A stretch of 64,000 bases of DNA from Alphaproteobacteria bacterium (GTDB lineage Bacteria; Pseudomonadota; Alphaproteobacteria; Micropepsales; Micropepsaceae): the NCBI GenBank assembly GCA_016124635.1, contig WGNJ01000012.1, forward strand, positions 105,045 through 169,044, given 5' to 3'. The translations under genes and the position numbers were made by a program. Shown piece by piece: positions 53,523 to 62,474 of the stretch (its first letter is position 1; every line of letters starts with the position of its first letter). The notes beneath the pieces were generated by a model. That model searched no databases. It saw nothing but the letters and a program-made list of their open reading frames with translations, and was not told where the DNA came from.

Positions 53523-53741
53523 ATGGATGCTTATTTGCAAAGCGCCGCGCAGCTTCGCGAGCTTGCGGCACGCGTAACCAACAAAGAAGCGAGGGAGCGT
53601 ATGCTCGCTTTCGCCGCCGAATATGAGGCGATGTCGGTTTCGGGGGCGGCAAGGTCTCGCCCCAAGCGGCGGCGCGCTCGCAATGCCAAGGAGCCGCTCC
53701 TTTCGTCGGATGGGCAGTCGCTTTGGCGCGGCAACGCTTGA
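53523..53741 (+). CDS. Small helical protein of unknown function
   Basis: I start this gene at ATG 53523 rather than the GTG at 53460. The 72-residue product has the pattern YLQSAAQLRELAARVTNKEAR then ERMLAFAAEYEAM, a two-helix protein seen often in Hyphomicrobiales with a MEQYLRYAAELR-type start. The Arg/Lys-rich tail (RPKRRRARN) is basic. Function unknown, possibly regulatory or structural. Confidence 0.6.
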   Translation: MDAYLQSAAQLRELAARVTNKEARERMLAFAAEYEAMSVSGAARSRPKRRRARNAKEPLLSSDGQSLWRGNA

Positions 53742-53748
53742 GCGCGAG

Positions 53749-54495
53749 CTAACGGTTGCGCCGGCGGAATTGCCGCTTGGCCAGCGCTCGTTGGAGCGCG
53801 ATGCGCTCTTTGACGGTCAACGGCCCTTTGTGATTGTCGTCGACCTTTGGCGCGCCTTTCGCGTCGGACGTCAGCACGTGCCGACCACGCCGGCGCCCAC
53901 CTCCGGCGATCAGCAGGCGATCGAGGCCGTGACTCTCGAACGTCCAGTTGCGCACCGGTCCGGAATCGATATGGATGAAGTGCGAGTGCGGATACCAGCC
54001 GACGCCGCCGCGGTGCATCGCGCGGGCGCCGGCAGCGGCGTCCGCCAATCGCCCGTCGAACGTGATGTCGATCGCGCGCCCGACGATGTGCTGGCTCTTC
54101 TCGGCGACGCCGAAGAGTTTGGTCGCCAGCATCTCGTTTGTCTTCTTCGTGCGATAGCCCGAGAGCACGGTCGCGCGCTCCGCGCCGGAGCGGTCCAACA
54201 CGTCGGCCAGGAAGTCGAGCGTTTCAACGTATAGCGGGCCGATGACGTTCTCATGGTGATCGCGCAGCAAATAGGCGAGGTCCGTCATCGCGCTCGGGAT
54301 GGGGCCCACGTCGTCGCGATACAAGCCGCTGAATCGCTCGCCCGTATGCGCGTTGTAGAGCGCGAGCCGGCGTGGCTTTGAATTCGGATCGCGCGGCGCC
54401 GGCCCGCCCTCGTAAAGCGGCACGGCAAAACCTACGCGTCCGAAAACGAGCGTTAGGCCAGCCGCCAGCAGAAGATCGCGCCGTTTCAAATCCAT
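53749..54495 (-). CDS. DUF882/YcbK-like M15 peptidase, exported
   Basis: The 248-residue product has a twin-arginine-type start (KRRDLLLAAGL) and an M15-type peptidase fold: LSGYRTKKTNEML, SQHIVGRAIDI (His136 and Asp143) and YPHSHFIHIDSG (His175), giving the zinc triad. Members trim peptidoglycan peptides or occur in cell-wall remodelling. The C-terminal ~60 residues are basic and low complexity (RRRGRHV, AKRQFRRRNR). It lies tail to tail with the small helical gene and head on from the esterase. Confidence 0.85.
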   Translation of the reverse strand: MDLKRRDLLLAAGLTLVFGRVGFAVPLYEGGPAPRDPNSKPRRLALYNAHTGERFSGLYRDDVGPIPSAMTDLAYLLRDHHENVIGPLYVETLDFLADVLDRSGAERATVLSGYRTKKTNEMLATKLFGVAEKSQHIVGRAIDITFDGRLADAAAGARAMHRGGVGWYPHSHFIHIDSGPVRNWTFESHGLDRLLIAGGGRRRGRHVLTSDAKGAPKVDDNHKGPLTVKERIALQRALAKRQFRRRNR

Positions 54496-54524
54496 TGGTC
54501 ATACGTGCGGCCCGACGGCCGCTC

Positions 54525-55532
54525 TCAACTCAAGCCCTTCGCCAGCAGCGGCAAGCTCACGTCCATTCGATAGTCGACGCTCGAATGATCGTCCGGAAAT
54601 TCCTCGTAAGTATGAGGAACGTCGAGCTTCTTCAACAATCGCGTCATCAACCGCGCGCCGTAGACGAGGTCGTATTGATCGATCTCACCACAATCGATGT
54701 AGAGCGTTTTGAGCTGCTTCAAGCCCGCCCCGCGCGTTTCCGCCATTCGCACCGGGTCCCATTTCTGGAAATTCGCCCAACGTTCGGGAATCAGCTCGCA
54801 GGTGTGCATATCGACCGGCAGCCGCACCCCCATGAAGGCGTTCGGGTCGGGGTCGTAGGTCGCGCACATCGCCAGATCCATCAGCACATGAATGTCGCCG
54901 TCCTTGGCCTTCTTCTTCGCGAAGAATCCCTCGAGCCACTCCTGGACGCTGCCGTTCGCCTTCGCGATCGCTCGCAACAATCGAGGCATGTCGCGCAAAT
55001 AGCAAAGCTCAAAGCCCATGTCGCCCGAATGGCACGCAGCGGCGGACCAAAAGTCCGGATGGAGCAGGGCATGCGCGATGGCACCGTAGCCGCCGGAGCT
55101 CTTGCCGAAGACGCCGCGTTTGCCAGGTCCGCCGCAGCCGAATTTGCGTTCCACAAACGGCACGCATTCCTGCAGCAGAAAATCGTCCCACTGTCCCATC
55201 GCCGCAGAATTGATGTACTGATTGCCGCCGAGCTTGGTGAAGCAATCCGGAAACGCCGCGACGACCGGCGGCATTTCACCTTTGGCGATGAGGCGGTCGA
55301 GACGCTCGGGCACGTTCTCGCCGAAATTCTTCCAATTGGTGTGCGCGGGACCGCCGGCCGTGAAGCCCACGAGATCGACGAGCAGCGGCAAACCGCGTCC
55401 GTCGGTACCCGCCGGCACATAGACGTCGACAAGCCGTGTCGTGGGATCGCCGAGCATGTTCGTCTTGAGCACCGCACTGTTTACTGTGAGGCGGTGCATG
55501 GTGCCCTGAGGCGTCCCTAGTTCGCGCTGCAT
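54525..55532 (-). CDS. Esterase-D-like alpha/beta hydrolase
   Basis: The 335-residue protein resembles the putative esterase family: VDVYVPAGTDGRGLPLLVDLVG (strand and oxyanion region), FPDCFTKLGGNQYINS, the nucleophile elbow GKSSGGYG (Ser145) and a late DDHSSVDYRM with the catalytic His. No signal peptide is seen. The substrate is unknown. The ATG at 55532 has AGGA about 9 bases upstream; a second ATG at 55499 is possible. Confidence 0.85.
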   Translation of the reverse strand: MQRELGTPQGTMHRLTVNSAVLKTNMLGDPTTRLVDVYVPAGTDGRGLPLLVDLVGFTAGGPAHTNWKNFGENVPERLDRLIAKGEMPPVVAAFPDCFTKLGGNQYINSAAMGQWDDFLLQECVPFVERKFGCGGPGKRGVFGKSSGGYGAIAHALLHPDFWSAAACHSGDMGFELCYLRDMPRLLRAIAKANGSVQEWLEGFFAKKKAKDGDIHVLMDLAMCATYDPDPNAFMGVRLPVDMHTCELIPERWANFQKWDPVRMAETRGAGLKQLKTLYIDCGEIDQYDLVYGARLMTRLLKKLDVPHTYEEFPDDHSSVDYRMDVSLPLLAKGLS

Positions 55533-55708
55533 GAACGATTCCTGGCTCTTTGATGAAGTCGGAACCCGACACTACCACTTTCGGACTGGCTGACGAGTCG
55601 GGAACGAGCAATTGATCGCGATGCACGTCACGAACCGGACATAGATTGGAACGAGTTTCAAGCTCGTGCGTTGGCCGAAACGACAGGATGCGCCAACAAG
55701 GAGACGTC

Positions 55709-56278
55709 ATGCTGAAGGTAACGATGGGTTGCGCCCTTGCAGCGCTCGCACTCGCGGGATGCGCCTACGACGACGGCTACTACGATCGTGACGGCGGCTA
55801 TTATGGGCGCCATCGCCACGCTGAACGCTATCACGACCGCTACTACGATGATTGCCGTGGTGACCGAGCCGCGGGCACGGTGCTCGGAGGTGCGGCAGGC
55901 GGCGTCATCGGCAATCAATTTGGTTCGGGCGGCGGCAGGGCGGCCGCAACGGTCGGCGGCGTCATCCTCGGCGCCATCGTCGGTAACGCCATCGCGCGCG
56001 ACGCGTGCCGCGACGAGCGCGCCGACGCATATTATTACGACCGAACCTACTACGATGCGTTTGATGAGCCCGACTACGGCCGGCGCTATGAGTGGCGCAA
56101 TCCGTACAACGATCATTACGGTTACGTGACCCCGACGCGGCCTTATCACAGCCGTCGCTATGGCCGACATTGCGAAGAATTCCGCCATGTCGTCTACGTC
56201 GATCGCTATCGCAGCGAAGAGGAGACGGGCATCGCCTGCCGTCAGCGCGACGGCTCCTGGCGCATCTACGAGGACTGA
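55709..56278 (+). CDS. Glycine-zipper lipoprotein (17-kDa surface antigen type)
   Basis: The 189-residue product starts at ATG 55709 behind AAGGAGACG. It has a lipoprotein signal with lipobox LAGC (Cys18), a low-complexity Tyr/Gly/Asp/His-rich stretch (about 20-50), a glycine-zipper double segment (AGTVLGGAAGGVIGNQFG and VGGVILGAIVGNAIA) and a basic Tyr/Arg-rich C-terminal part with a final RQRDGSWRIYED, typical of outer-membrane surface antigens. It is followed by a convincing terminator. Confidence 0.88.
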   Translation: MLKVTMGCALAALALAGCAYDDGYYDRDGGYYGRHRHAERYHDRYYDDCRGDRAAGTVLGGAAGGVIGNQFGSGGGRAAATVGGVILGAIVGNAIARDACRDERADAYYYDRTYYDAFDEPDYGRRYEWRNPYNDHYGYVTPTRPYHSRRYGRHCEEFRHVVYVDRYRSEEETGIACRQRDGSWRIYED

Positions 56279-56302
56279 GGCGCGAACTTCGGACAAATAA
56301 AG

Positions 56303-56327
56303 AAGCGCGGGCGTTGAACCCGCGCTT
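56303..56327 (+). terminator. Strong terminator hairpin between convergent genes
   Basis: A 9-bp perfect stem (AAGCGCGGG / CCCGCGCTT, 7-base loop) lies 24 bases after the lipoprotein stop, with an A-rich run before and TTT after, so it may work in both directions for the convergent lipoprotein and YbjN-like genes. Confidence 0.8.
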
Positions 56328-56349
56328 TGCAAGTCAGGCGCTGCAAAGT

Positions 56350-56994
56350 CTACCGCAGGATGTTGACCGAAGCCGGGTCAAGTCCCGGTGGGATACTGGG
56401 CGTGACGCCCACAAGTGGGCGCGGCCGACCCTGCACGGTCATCATCCCATTATGGTCGCTGAACGCTGCCGGCGGCGGCGCGGCGCGCATGGAGATCAGC
56501 TGATCGCCCCGCAGTTGATCCAGCAAAAGATCGGTCAGCGTGAAGTGATTGGCGACCTCGAAGGCCAAGTTTGAAGCGCTGACTCCATGGATCGCGGTGA
56601 CGAATCGGTTCGATCCAAAGGAGGTTTCGCTGTAACGCGTTGCCTTACCGCCCGCGCGTCGTTGGTTGTATTCGTTGATCGCCTCGAGCGGCACCTTCGC
56701 GCCGCTGAACAGCGCCGATAACTGCAGGCCAAGGCACTCATCGCCCGTGCAATCGTGGAAATAGGCCCGGTATTTCCGCCCCGCATACACGTACGCCGCA
56801 AACTTCGAACCGGACGACGTCTTCGATATGGAAACGTCGGTCGCGCCGGCTGCTTGTATTGCGGCGGTCACGTTGTCGTCGCTGAACGACGTAATCAGCG
56901 TGTCGTCGGCCGCACGGCTCGTTTGAACGTTCCAAACAAGCGGCGCAACGATGGTGCCGACCAAGAATGCCGAAATGATCAGAGCAACGCGCAC
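56350..56994 (-). CDS. YbjN-domain exported protein
   Basis: The 214-residue product has a signal peptide (cleavage after SRAA, about residue 29) and a YbjN-type domain (about 30-160): DDTLITSFSDDNVTAAIQAAGATDVSI, AAYVYAGRKYRAYFHDCTGDECLGLQL and NLAFEVANHFTLTDLLLDQL. A Pro/Gly-rich tail follows. The family is linked to stress-tolerant type III secretion-chaperone-like folds, but exported forms are uncharacterised. It converges with the lipoprotein gene at the terminator. Confidence 0.83.
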   Translation of the reverse strand: MRVALIISAFLVGTIVAPLVWNVQTSRAADDTLITSFSDDNVTAAIQAAGATDVSISKTSSGSKFAAYVYAGRKYRAYFHDCTGDECLGLQLSALFSGAKVPLEAINEYNQRRAGGKATRYSETSFGSNRFVTAIHGVSASNLAFEVANHFTLTDLLLDQLRGDQLISMRAAPPPAAFSDHNGMMTVQGRPRPLVGVTPSIPPGLDPASVNILR

Positions 56995-57201
56995 CTATCT
57001 CTCCCAAAAATTTGCTACGATTTGAGCCTAGGACCGGCATCGCCGGGTCGCAATGTCTGCCTCGGCGAATCGGTGGACGACTTAGGCCTCTCATTTCGCC
57101 GCCCTAGCCGTTGTTCAGTGATGCCGAGTGTCGCGCGCAAAGCGTGCACGATCGAACAAAAACTCGCCTATCAGGAGCGCCGCGCATCCACGCCGCGCCG
57201 T

Positions 57202-59076
57202 TCACGCGTTCGCCGCTGCTTGCACCCATTCTCCGACCAAGCGCTCGAGCACCGGCAGCGGCACGGCGCCGTTCTTCAGCACCGCATCGTGGAAGGCGCG
57301 GATGTCGAACCGCGGTCCGAGCGCCGCCTTCGACCGCTCGCGCAGCTCGACGATTTTGTTCTTGCCGATCTGATACGCGCAAGCTTGGCCGGGAAAGACG
57401 AAGTAGCGATTGATCTCACGGCGGATGTTGTCGTCGGTCAGCGGCGTATTCGCGAGATAGTAGTCGATGCACTTCTCGCGGCTCCAGCCCATGGAATGGA
57501 TGCCCGTGTCGGTGACAAGCCGGCACCCCCGCCATAGCTCCATCGCAACGCGCCCGATGTCGTCATAGACGGTCTTGTAGAGACCCATCTCCTTCGCCAG
57601 CAGTTCGGTGTAGAGCGCCCAGCCCTCGATGTAAGAGGTGAAGAACGTGTACTTGCGGAAATCGGGCGTGGACTTCGATTCCTGTGCGATCGAGATCTGC
57701 AGATGATGTCCCGGGATGCCTTCGTGAAAGTTGAGCGCCGCCATTTGCCACTTCGGCATCTTGCTCATGTCTGAGAGGTTGAGCCGCACGTAGCCGGGGC
57801 GCGAACCGTCCGGCGTGCCTTGTTCGTAATACGCGATCGTCTGTCCGACCTCGACGAACCGGTCCATCCGCTTCACCGCGATGTCGGCCTTTGGCAACAC
57901 GCCGAAAGCGCGCGGCAGCGCCGCACGCGCGCCGGCGAGCAGGTCCTCGACCCGCTGACGGTAGGCCTCGCGGCCCGCGTCGGTATTGGGATAGAAGAAT
58001 TTTGGATCGCTGCGCAGATCGTCATAGAACGCCCGCAGGGGGCGCCTGAAGCCGGCCTTCTTCTTCAGACCTTCCATCTCCGTCGAGAGCCGCGCCACCT
58101 CGGAGAGCCCGAGTTGATGGATTTCCTGCGCCTTCAGCGGCAACGTCGTGTGGTTGCGGATGCGTTCTTCATAGAAGCGTGCGCCGTCCGGCAGCGTCCC
58201 CACGCCGTGATCCGTCTTTTCGTGAGCTCCGATGGCTTCGGCTGTTTGGATGAATTGGGCGTAAGCAGGCTTGACGCTGGCGACCAAGGCGTCGCGTGCC
58301 GCCTCGATGAAGGTATCCTTCTCCGTCTCGCCGATGCTCAGCTTCGCGACCTTCGCTTTGAAATCGGCGAACATCGGATTGTCGTCGCCGTTGTCGAAGG
58401 GCGTGCCGGCCACTGCCCGTTTCGCGTCTTCGATCATCAACGGATACGAAAAATGCGGCAGCGTGATGCCGTGCGCCTCGGCCTCGCGCATGAAAGCCGT
58501 CACCTGGTCGAACAATTTCGGCGTTGCGTTGAGTCGCGCGATATAGGCCTCAGCGTCAGCCGGCTCGTCGATACGATGCTGGTTGATCAACGTCGACGGC
58601 ACATATTGATGCGGGCCGCCGAAATGCGAGACGTCGTAGTTGTGGAAGCGATAGGGCCAATTCGCAACGCGCAGCTCGTTGCGGAAAAGGAAGACGTCGT
58701 AGGATATGCGCATTGAGTCCGACAGCGCCAGGCGGTCGATCTGCGTGCGCATGAATTCGAGATCGGCGACCGTGTAACGGTGATCCTCCTCCGCGAACGC
58801 GTCGGACCAATCGTTCCACTCGCCGTACCGTTTCTTGATGCCGAGTTGCGTCATCCATTCCGGCGAGCGCTCGAAGTCGCGGTTGAAGCTCTTCGAGAAG
58901 AAGGCATAGAGCTTGCGATCTTCGCCGCCGTTTGCACTTGCCGGATCGACGCCGGCTTCCGGCGCGCCGGGTAGATCGTCGGCCGCGCAGCCCGCGAGGC
59001 TGACCGCGCCGGCGCCCGCGAGCAGCTGCAAGAACAAGCGGCGCGGCAGATGTTCGAAGTCGTCGCGGCGTGACAT
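57202..59076 (-). CDS. DUF885 family Tat-type lipoprotein, putative metallopeptidase
   Basis: The 624-residue product has a Tat-like signal with lipobox (LPRRLFLQLLAGAG, SLAGC, Cys30), then a DUF885 domain: a long helical N-terminal half, then NFHEGIPGHHLQISIAQE (the zinc-binding HExxxGHH-like segment) and the late EGWALYTELLAKEMG stretch that supplies a third ligand. Length is normal. The family comprises lipoprotein metallopeptidases of unknown substrate. It is divergent from the GDPD gene. Confidence 0.85.
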   Translation of the reverse strand: MSRRDDFEHLPRRLFLQLLAGAGAVSLAGCAADDLPGAPEAGVDPASANGGEDRKLYAFFSKSFNRDFERSPEWMTQLGIKKRYGEWNDWSDAFAEEDHRYTVADLEFMRTQIDRLALSDSMRISYDVFLFRNELRVANWPYRFHNYDVSHFGGPHQYVPSTLINQHRIDEPADAEAYIARLNATPKLFDQVTAFMREAEAHGITLPHFSYPLMIEDAKRAVAGTPFDNGDDNPMFADFKAKVAKLSIGETEKDTFIEAARDALVASVKPAYAQFIQTAEAIGAHEKTDHGVGTLPDGARFYEERIRNHTTLPLKAQEIHQLGLSEVARLSTEMEGLKKKAGFRRPLRAFYDDLRSDPKFFYPNTDAGREAYRQRVEDLLAGARAALPRAFGVLPKADIAVKRMDRFVEVGQTIAYYEQGTPDGSRPGYVRLNLSDMSKMPKWQMAALNFHEGIPGHHLQISIAQESKSTPDFRKYTFFTSYIEGWALYTELLAKEMGLYKTVYDDIGRVAMELWRGCRLVTDTGIHSMGWSREKCIDYYLANTPLTDDNIRREINRYFVFPGQACAYQIGKNKIVELRERSKAALGPRFDIRAFHDAVLKNGAVPLPVLERLVGEWVQAAANA

Positions 59077-59176
59077 GTCGTTTTCCTTCTCGGGACAGGC
59101 CGGGCACGTTAGTCAGGGTGCCCGTTGTGCGCCAGTGCGAGAACGCGCAAAATCGGCAGGCACCTATGCGTGAGCC

Positions 59177-59938
59177 ATGAAGCAGGGCCAGTTCAAATTC
59201 CTGGAGCATGACGGCGTTCTCGCCTTCGCCCACCGCGGCGGAGCGCACGAGGCACCTGAGAACACCATGAAGGCGTTCGCCTACGCGGTCGATCTCGGCT
59301 ATCGCTATCTGGAGACCGATGCCTACGCGACGCGCGACGGGGTCCTCATCTCGTTCCACGACGACAAGCTCGATCGCGTCACCGACCGGAAGGGCAAGAT
59401 CGAAGAAATGGTGTGGTCTGAACTGCGCGAGGCGCGCATCGGCGGCACCGAACCCATCCCGCTCTTGGAAGATCTAGTCGGCGCTTGGCAGCACACGCGC
59501 ATCAACATCGACCCAAAGCACGATGCGGCCGTCGCGCCTCTTGTCGCGCTCATCAAGCGCTTGGGAATCGAAGATCGCGTCTGCATCGGATCGTTCTCGG
59601 ACAAGCGTATTCGCCAAATCCAAGACGCCTTCGACGGCAGGGTATGCACGTCGCTCGGACCAAGCGGTATCCTGCGACTGAAGAGCGCCACGATGGGCTT
59701 CCCGTCGCGCAAATTTCGCGAAGGCTGCGCGCAAGTCCCGCCGCGCGCGCGGGGCCTCACGCTGGTCGATCGCAGCTTCGTCGAGACGGCGGAGCGTCAT
59801 GGCCTCCAAGTCCACATTTGGACGATCGACGACGAAGCGGAGATGAATCGCCTTCTCGATCTCGGCGTCCACGGGCTCATGACCGACCGGCCGGCCGTCT
59901 TGAAGAAGGTGCTTCAAGATCGCAATCGCTGGAGCTAG
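59177..59938 (+). CDS. Glycerophosphodiester phosphodiesterase
   Basis: The 253-residue protein has the GDPD TIM-barrel motifs: FAHRGGAHEAPENT (His19, Arg20, Glu27), ETDAYATRDGVLISFHDDKLDRVT (Glu, Asp and His for metal), IDPKHDAA and the C-terminal VHIWTIDDEAEMNRLLDLGVHGLMTDRP. There is no signal peptide, so it acts in the cytoplasm on deacylated phospholipid head groups. It overlaps the next, convergent gene by 4 bases at their stops. Confidence 0.93.
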   Translation: MKQGQFKFLEHDGVLAFAHRGGAHEAPENTMKAFAYAVDLGYRYLETDAYATRDGVLISFHDDKLDRVTDRKGKIEEMVWSELREARIGGTEPIPLLEDLVGAWQHTRINIDPKHDAAVAPLVALIKRLGIEDRVCIGSFSDKRIRQIQDAFDGRVCTSLGPSGILRLKSATMGFPSRKFREGCAQVPPRARGLTLVDRSFVETAERHGLQVHIWTIDDEAEMNRLLDLGVHGLMTDRPAVLKKVLQDRNRWS

Positions 59939-60591
59939 TTCGCTCGCCGCGTCAGCCCATGTTGCTTCAACCGCCAGATCAGCGCGTCGATTCGATCCTG
60001 ACCGAAGAACGGCTCGCCTTCGAAGGCGAAAGTCGGCACGCCCCAGTGCCCTGCCTTTTTGTGCGCCGCTTCGTTCTCTTTGATAATCGCCTCGTAACGA
60101 TCGGGTTCGCGCGCGATCGCCTCGTCGACTTCGCGCAGATCGACGCCGGCTCGCGATGCTGCCTCGGCGAGATACGATCCCTGATGCCAGTTCTCGACCT
60201 TGCCGCCGTAAAGCGTTGTCGAGACCTCGTAGACAAACGGCAAGCCCCGCCCGCGCTCTGCGGCAGCGACACCGAGTCGTGTGAGACGATGGATATAAGG
60301 CTGCTCCTTCGCGACCTCGCCGGTTGTGAAATCCATCACGATTGGGTCCGGACGCGGCCACATGAAGGGCGTGTCATGGCGCTGTGCCTCGCGCATGACG
60401 TCGCGCACCAGGTAGGGCAGCCACATCGGATTCGCCTGTTTGAAGAATCCATCCAGGCGTACTGCAATCGGATAGACTGGTCGGATGTTGAATTTCAGGT
60501 TCCATTCCTTCTCCAACGCCGTCATGCGCCACGTTGCGAGGTAGGAATAAGGGCTGCGGAACGACCAAAACACGTCGACGCTCAGGCTCAA
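59935..60591 (-). CDS. DsbA-fold 2-hydroxychromene-2-carboxylate isomerase-like protein
   Basis: The protein has the HCCA isomerase/kappa-GST pattern: SVDVFWSFRSPYSYLA, RMTALEKEWNLKFNIRPVYP, and GHWGVPTFAFEGEPFFGQDRID near the end. I place the start at TTG 60591 (GGAG 8 bases upstream, then SLSVDVFW), giving 218 residues, because longer frames lack a domain match before it. The serine in SFRSPYS is the usual glutathione-contact residue. It may isomerise an aromatic-derived intermediate, but no catabolic partners are beside it. Confidence 0.78.
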   Translation of the reverse strand: MSLSVDVFWSFRSPYSYLATWRMTALEKEWNLKFNIRPVYPIAVRLDGFFKQANPMWLPYLVRDVMREAQRHDTPFMWPRPDPIVMDFTTGEVAKEQPYIHRLTRLGVAAAERGRGLPFVYEVSTTLYGGKVENWHQGSYLAEAASRAGVDLREVDEAIAREPDRYEAIIKENEAAHKKAGHWGVPTFAFEGEPFFGQDRIDALIWRLKQHGLTRRAN

Positions 60592-60931
60592 GGGTCCAAC
60601 TCCATTCGAAAAAAATATTTGTGCCGCAAGTATCGGCGCAAGATCACGAAACGCTATAGTTAAGTCGCAAACCCTAAGCTGACTTGAGCCACTTCTCCAC
60701 AACCGCCAGTGCGTGTGGTTCACCGGATGTGCGTTGTCGCGCGCAAAGGTAATCCACTGGTTGCGTCTGCGGCCCTTCAGTCATGCAGACTTATCACGCG
60801 GAATCTAACCCATCGACTGCTTGACTCGGCTTCCTCTTGAGACGCCAAATGATTAACTTGTTGTAGCAAGCCGTTGGGAGGCTTGGGTTTCGCCATTGGG
60901 TATTCATTCGGGCGAAGGTTGGGGGGAGCAG
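60592..60931. other. Divergent intergenic region, no gene recognised
   Basis: About 340 bases separate the isomerase-like gene from the rightward Sel1-repeat gene. Open frames here lack ribosome sites or recognisable content. Promoters for both genes are expected; the sequence just before 60932 has a GGGGGGAG ribosome site but no clear -10/-35 pair. Confidence 0.4.
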
Positions 60932-62437
60932 ATGCACCTGTCGCGTACCCGGCAGAACCTCGTAACGCTCTTGAACATTGTTCCGCGTTTCTTGCTCTCA
61001 TTCTCGATCGCCGTTGTCGTCGGCGGATTGATCGCAGCGCTCGTCGCGCCGGTGCAGGTGCACGCTGACTCGTACGAAGGCTTGGACTCCTACAATCTGA
61101 ATCGCAAAGAGGAAGCGATCCATTTGCTGCGCCGTGCGGCGTGGCAAGACAACGATCTGTTCGCGCAGCTGAAACTCGGCGACATCTATTATGCCAAGAG
61201 CGATCGCGACAAAGGCTTTGAGGATCCAGTCGAGTCAGCCGTTTGGTACTACATCGCGCTTTTGAACGTGAACGTCGCCGAGCATGCCTACTTGACGCCG
61301 GTCATGGACAAACTGCGTGCAATGTTCGGCGAGGCGTCGACGCGCTTCCAAGAGATCTACTCGTCGCTTCTTCAAGACGAGCGCATCGATCTGCGCAACC
61401 GCATTACCTATATTGAAGCATGCCGCGGTCCCGATGGCTTCATGCTCTTGGGGCAATTGCACGACCCTCGCATTACAAGAACGTCCATTCCGTTGCAGAC
61501 GACCCCACCGCAGACGTCTCCCGGTGAGGACTATTGGTCGGCTGCGGGACCGCAGGGAGGGTCATATTACGGCGGCGGTGGGTCCCAGTATTATGGAGGC
61601 ACCCAGTCGTTCGGCTCGCTCTACGGCGATCAACCGTTGGAAAAGAACGATCTGGAAGCGAAGTTGTTCTACACGCTCGCCGACGATGATGGTCACGGCC
61701 ATCCGCTCGCGAAGCTCTACCTTGAAAATCTCGGGACCTATGCCAGCGGACCTCAGGGGCCGGGCGAGACGAAGGCCGGCGACAAGGCCGTTCGCTGGCT
61801 CTCTCCGTTTGAGTTCTATGCCGACACGACGCGCATTCGCGGCGAACTTCCCTCAGGCCTGGTACTGAGCGACGAATGCCCGATCAACAATGCGCGGGCG
61901 AGAGCGCTGGCTCTTGGCAAGGAGCGCATTCCGGCCTCGGTATTGTTCGAAATGCTTCAATTCCTTGATTACGGTCGAGGCTATTCATTCCGCGAGATGC
62001 CGCTCGCCGTGCGCAAGTTTCAGTATTTTCTGCGCGAGCCGCAAACCGGTGATCTGACACCTCTGCAACTTGTTCGTCTCATTCAGATCGCGGCCGTGCG
62101 CGGGCACAAGAAGGCGCAGCGCTGTCTAGGCATCATGTATGTCCATGGCGTCGGCGTCGTGAAGGACCTCGTTCGCGCCGAGAAATGGTTGCTCGCAGCG
62201 GACGCGCAGGGCGACGGCGAGGCGTCTTACGCGCTATCGGAACTCTACGCCTTGGGTGGGCGCGGTATCGAAAAATCCGAGGATAAGGCGACGCGCTTCC
62301 GCCAGAATTCTGCCGTCGCGGGCTTTGCGCCTGTGCGTTCGGAGTTCTTGAGGCTGCTGGACAATCCGCCGCCACCGTCCGATGGACCGCGCCGCCACCA
62401 CCGGCGCCATCGCAATTCCGACGACTCCGATGATTGA
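60932..62437 (+). CDS. Sel1-repeat exported protein
   Basis: The 501-residue product starts at ATG 60932 behind GGGGGGAG. It has an N-terminal signal or anchor (about 20-42), then helical repeat regions. The clearest Sel1 repeats are at about 390-470 (HKKAQRCLGIMYVHGVGVVKD and GEASYALSELYALGGRGIEKSEDKA). A Tyr/Gly-rich low-complexity insert (YYGGGGSQYYGGTQSFG) sits near 210. The tail is His/Arg/Asp-rich. Sel1 proteins are scaffolds. It precedes the beta-helix gene at 37 bases, so they probably share a transcript. Confidence 0.8.
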   Translation: MHLSRTRQNLVTLLNIVPRFLLSFSIAVVVGGLIAALVAPVQVHADSYEGLDSYNLNRKEEAIHLLRRAAWQDNDLFAQLKLGDIYYAKSDRDKGFEDPVESAVWYYIALLNVNVAEHAYLTPVMDKLRAMFGEASTRFQEIYSSLLQDERIDLRNRITYIEACRGPDGFMLLGQLHDPRITRTSIPLQTTPPQTSPGEDYWSAAGPQGGSYYGGGGSQYYGGTQSFGSLYGDQPLEKNDLEAKLFYTLADDDGHGHPLAKLYLENLGTYASGPQGPGETKAGDKAVRWLSPFEFYADTTRIRGELPSGLVLSDECPINNARARALALGKERIPASVLFEMLQFLDYGRGYSFREMPLAVRKFQYFLREPQTGDLTPLQLVRLIQIAAVRGHKKAQRCLGIMYVHGVGVVKDLVRAEKWLLAADAQGDGEASYALSELYALGGRGIEKSEDKATRFRQNSAVAGFAPVRSEFLRLLDNPPPPSDGPRRHHRRHRNSDDSDD

Positions 62438-62474
62438 GGGCGTTCGCGATGCAAGAGCAAGGAATGCTATCGTC

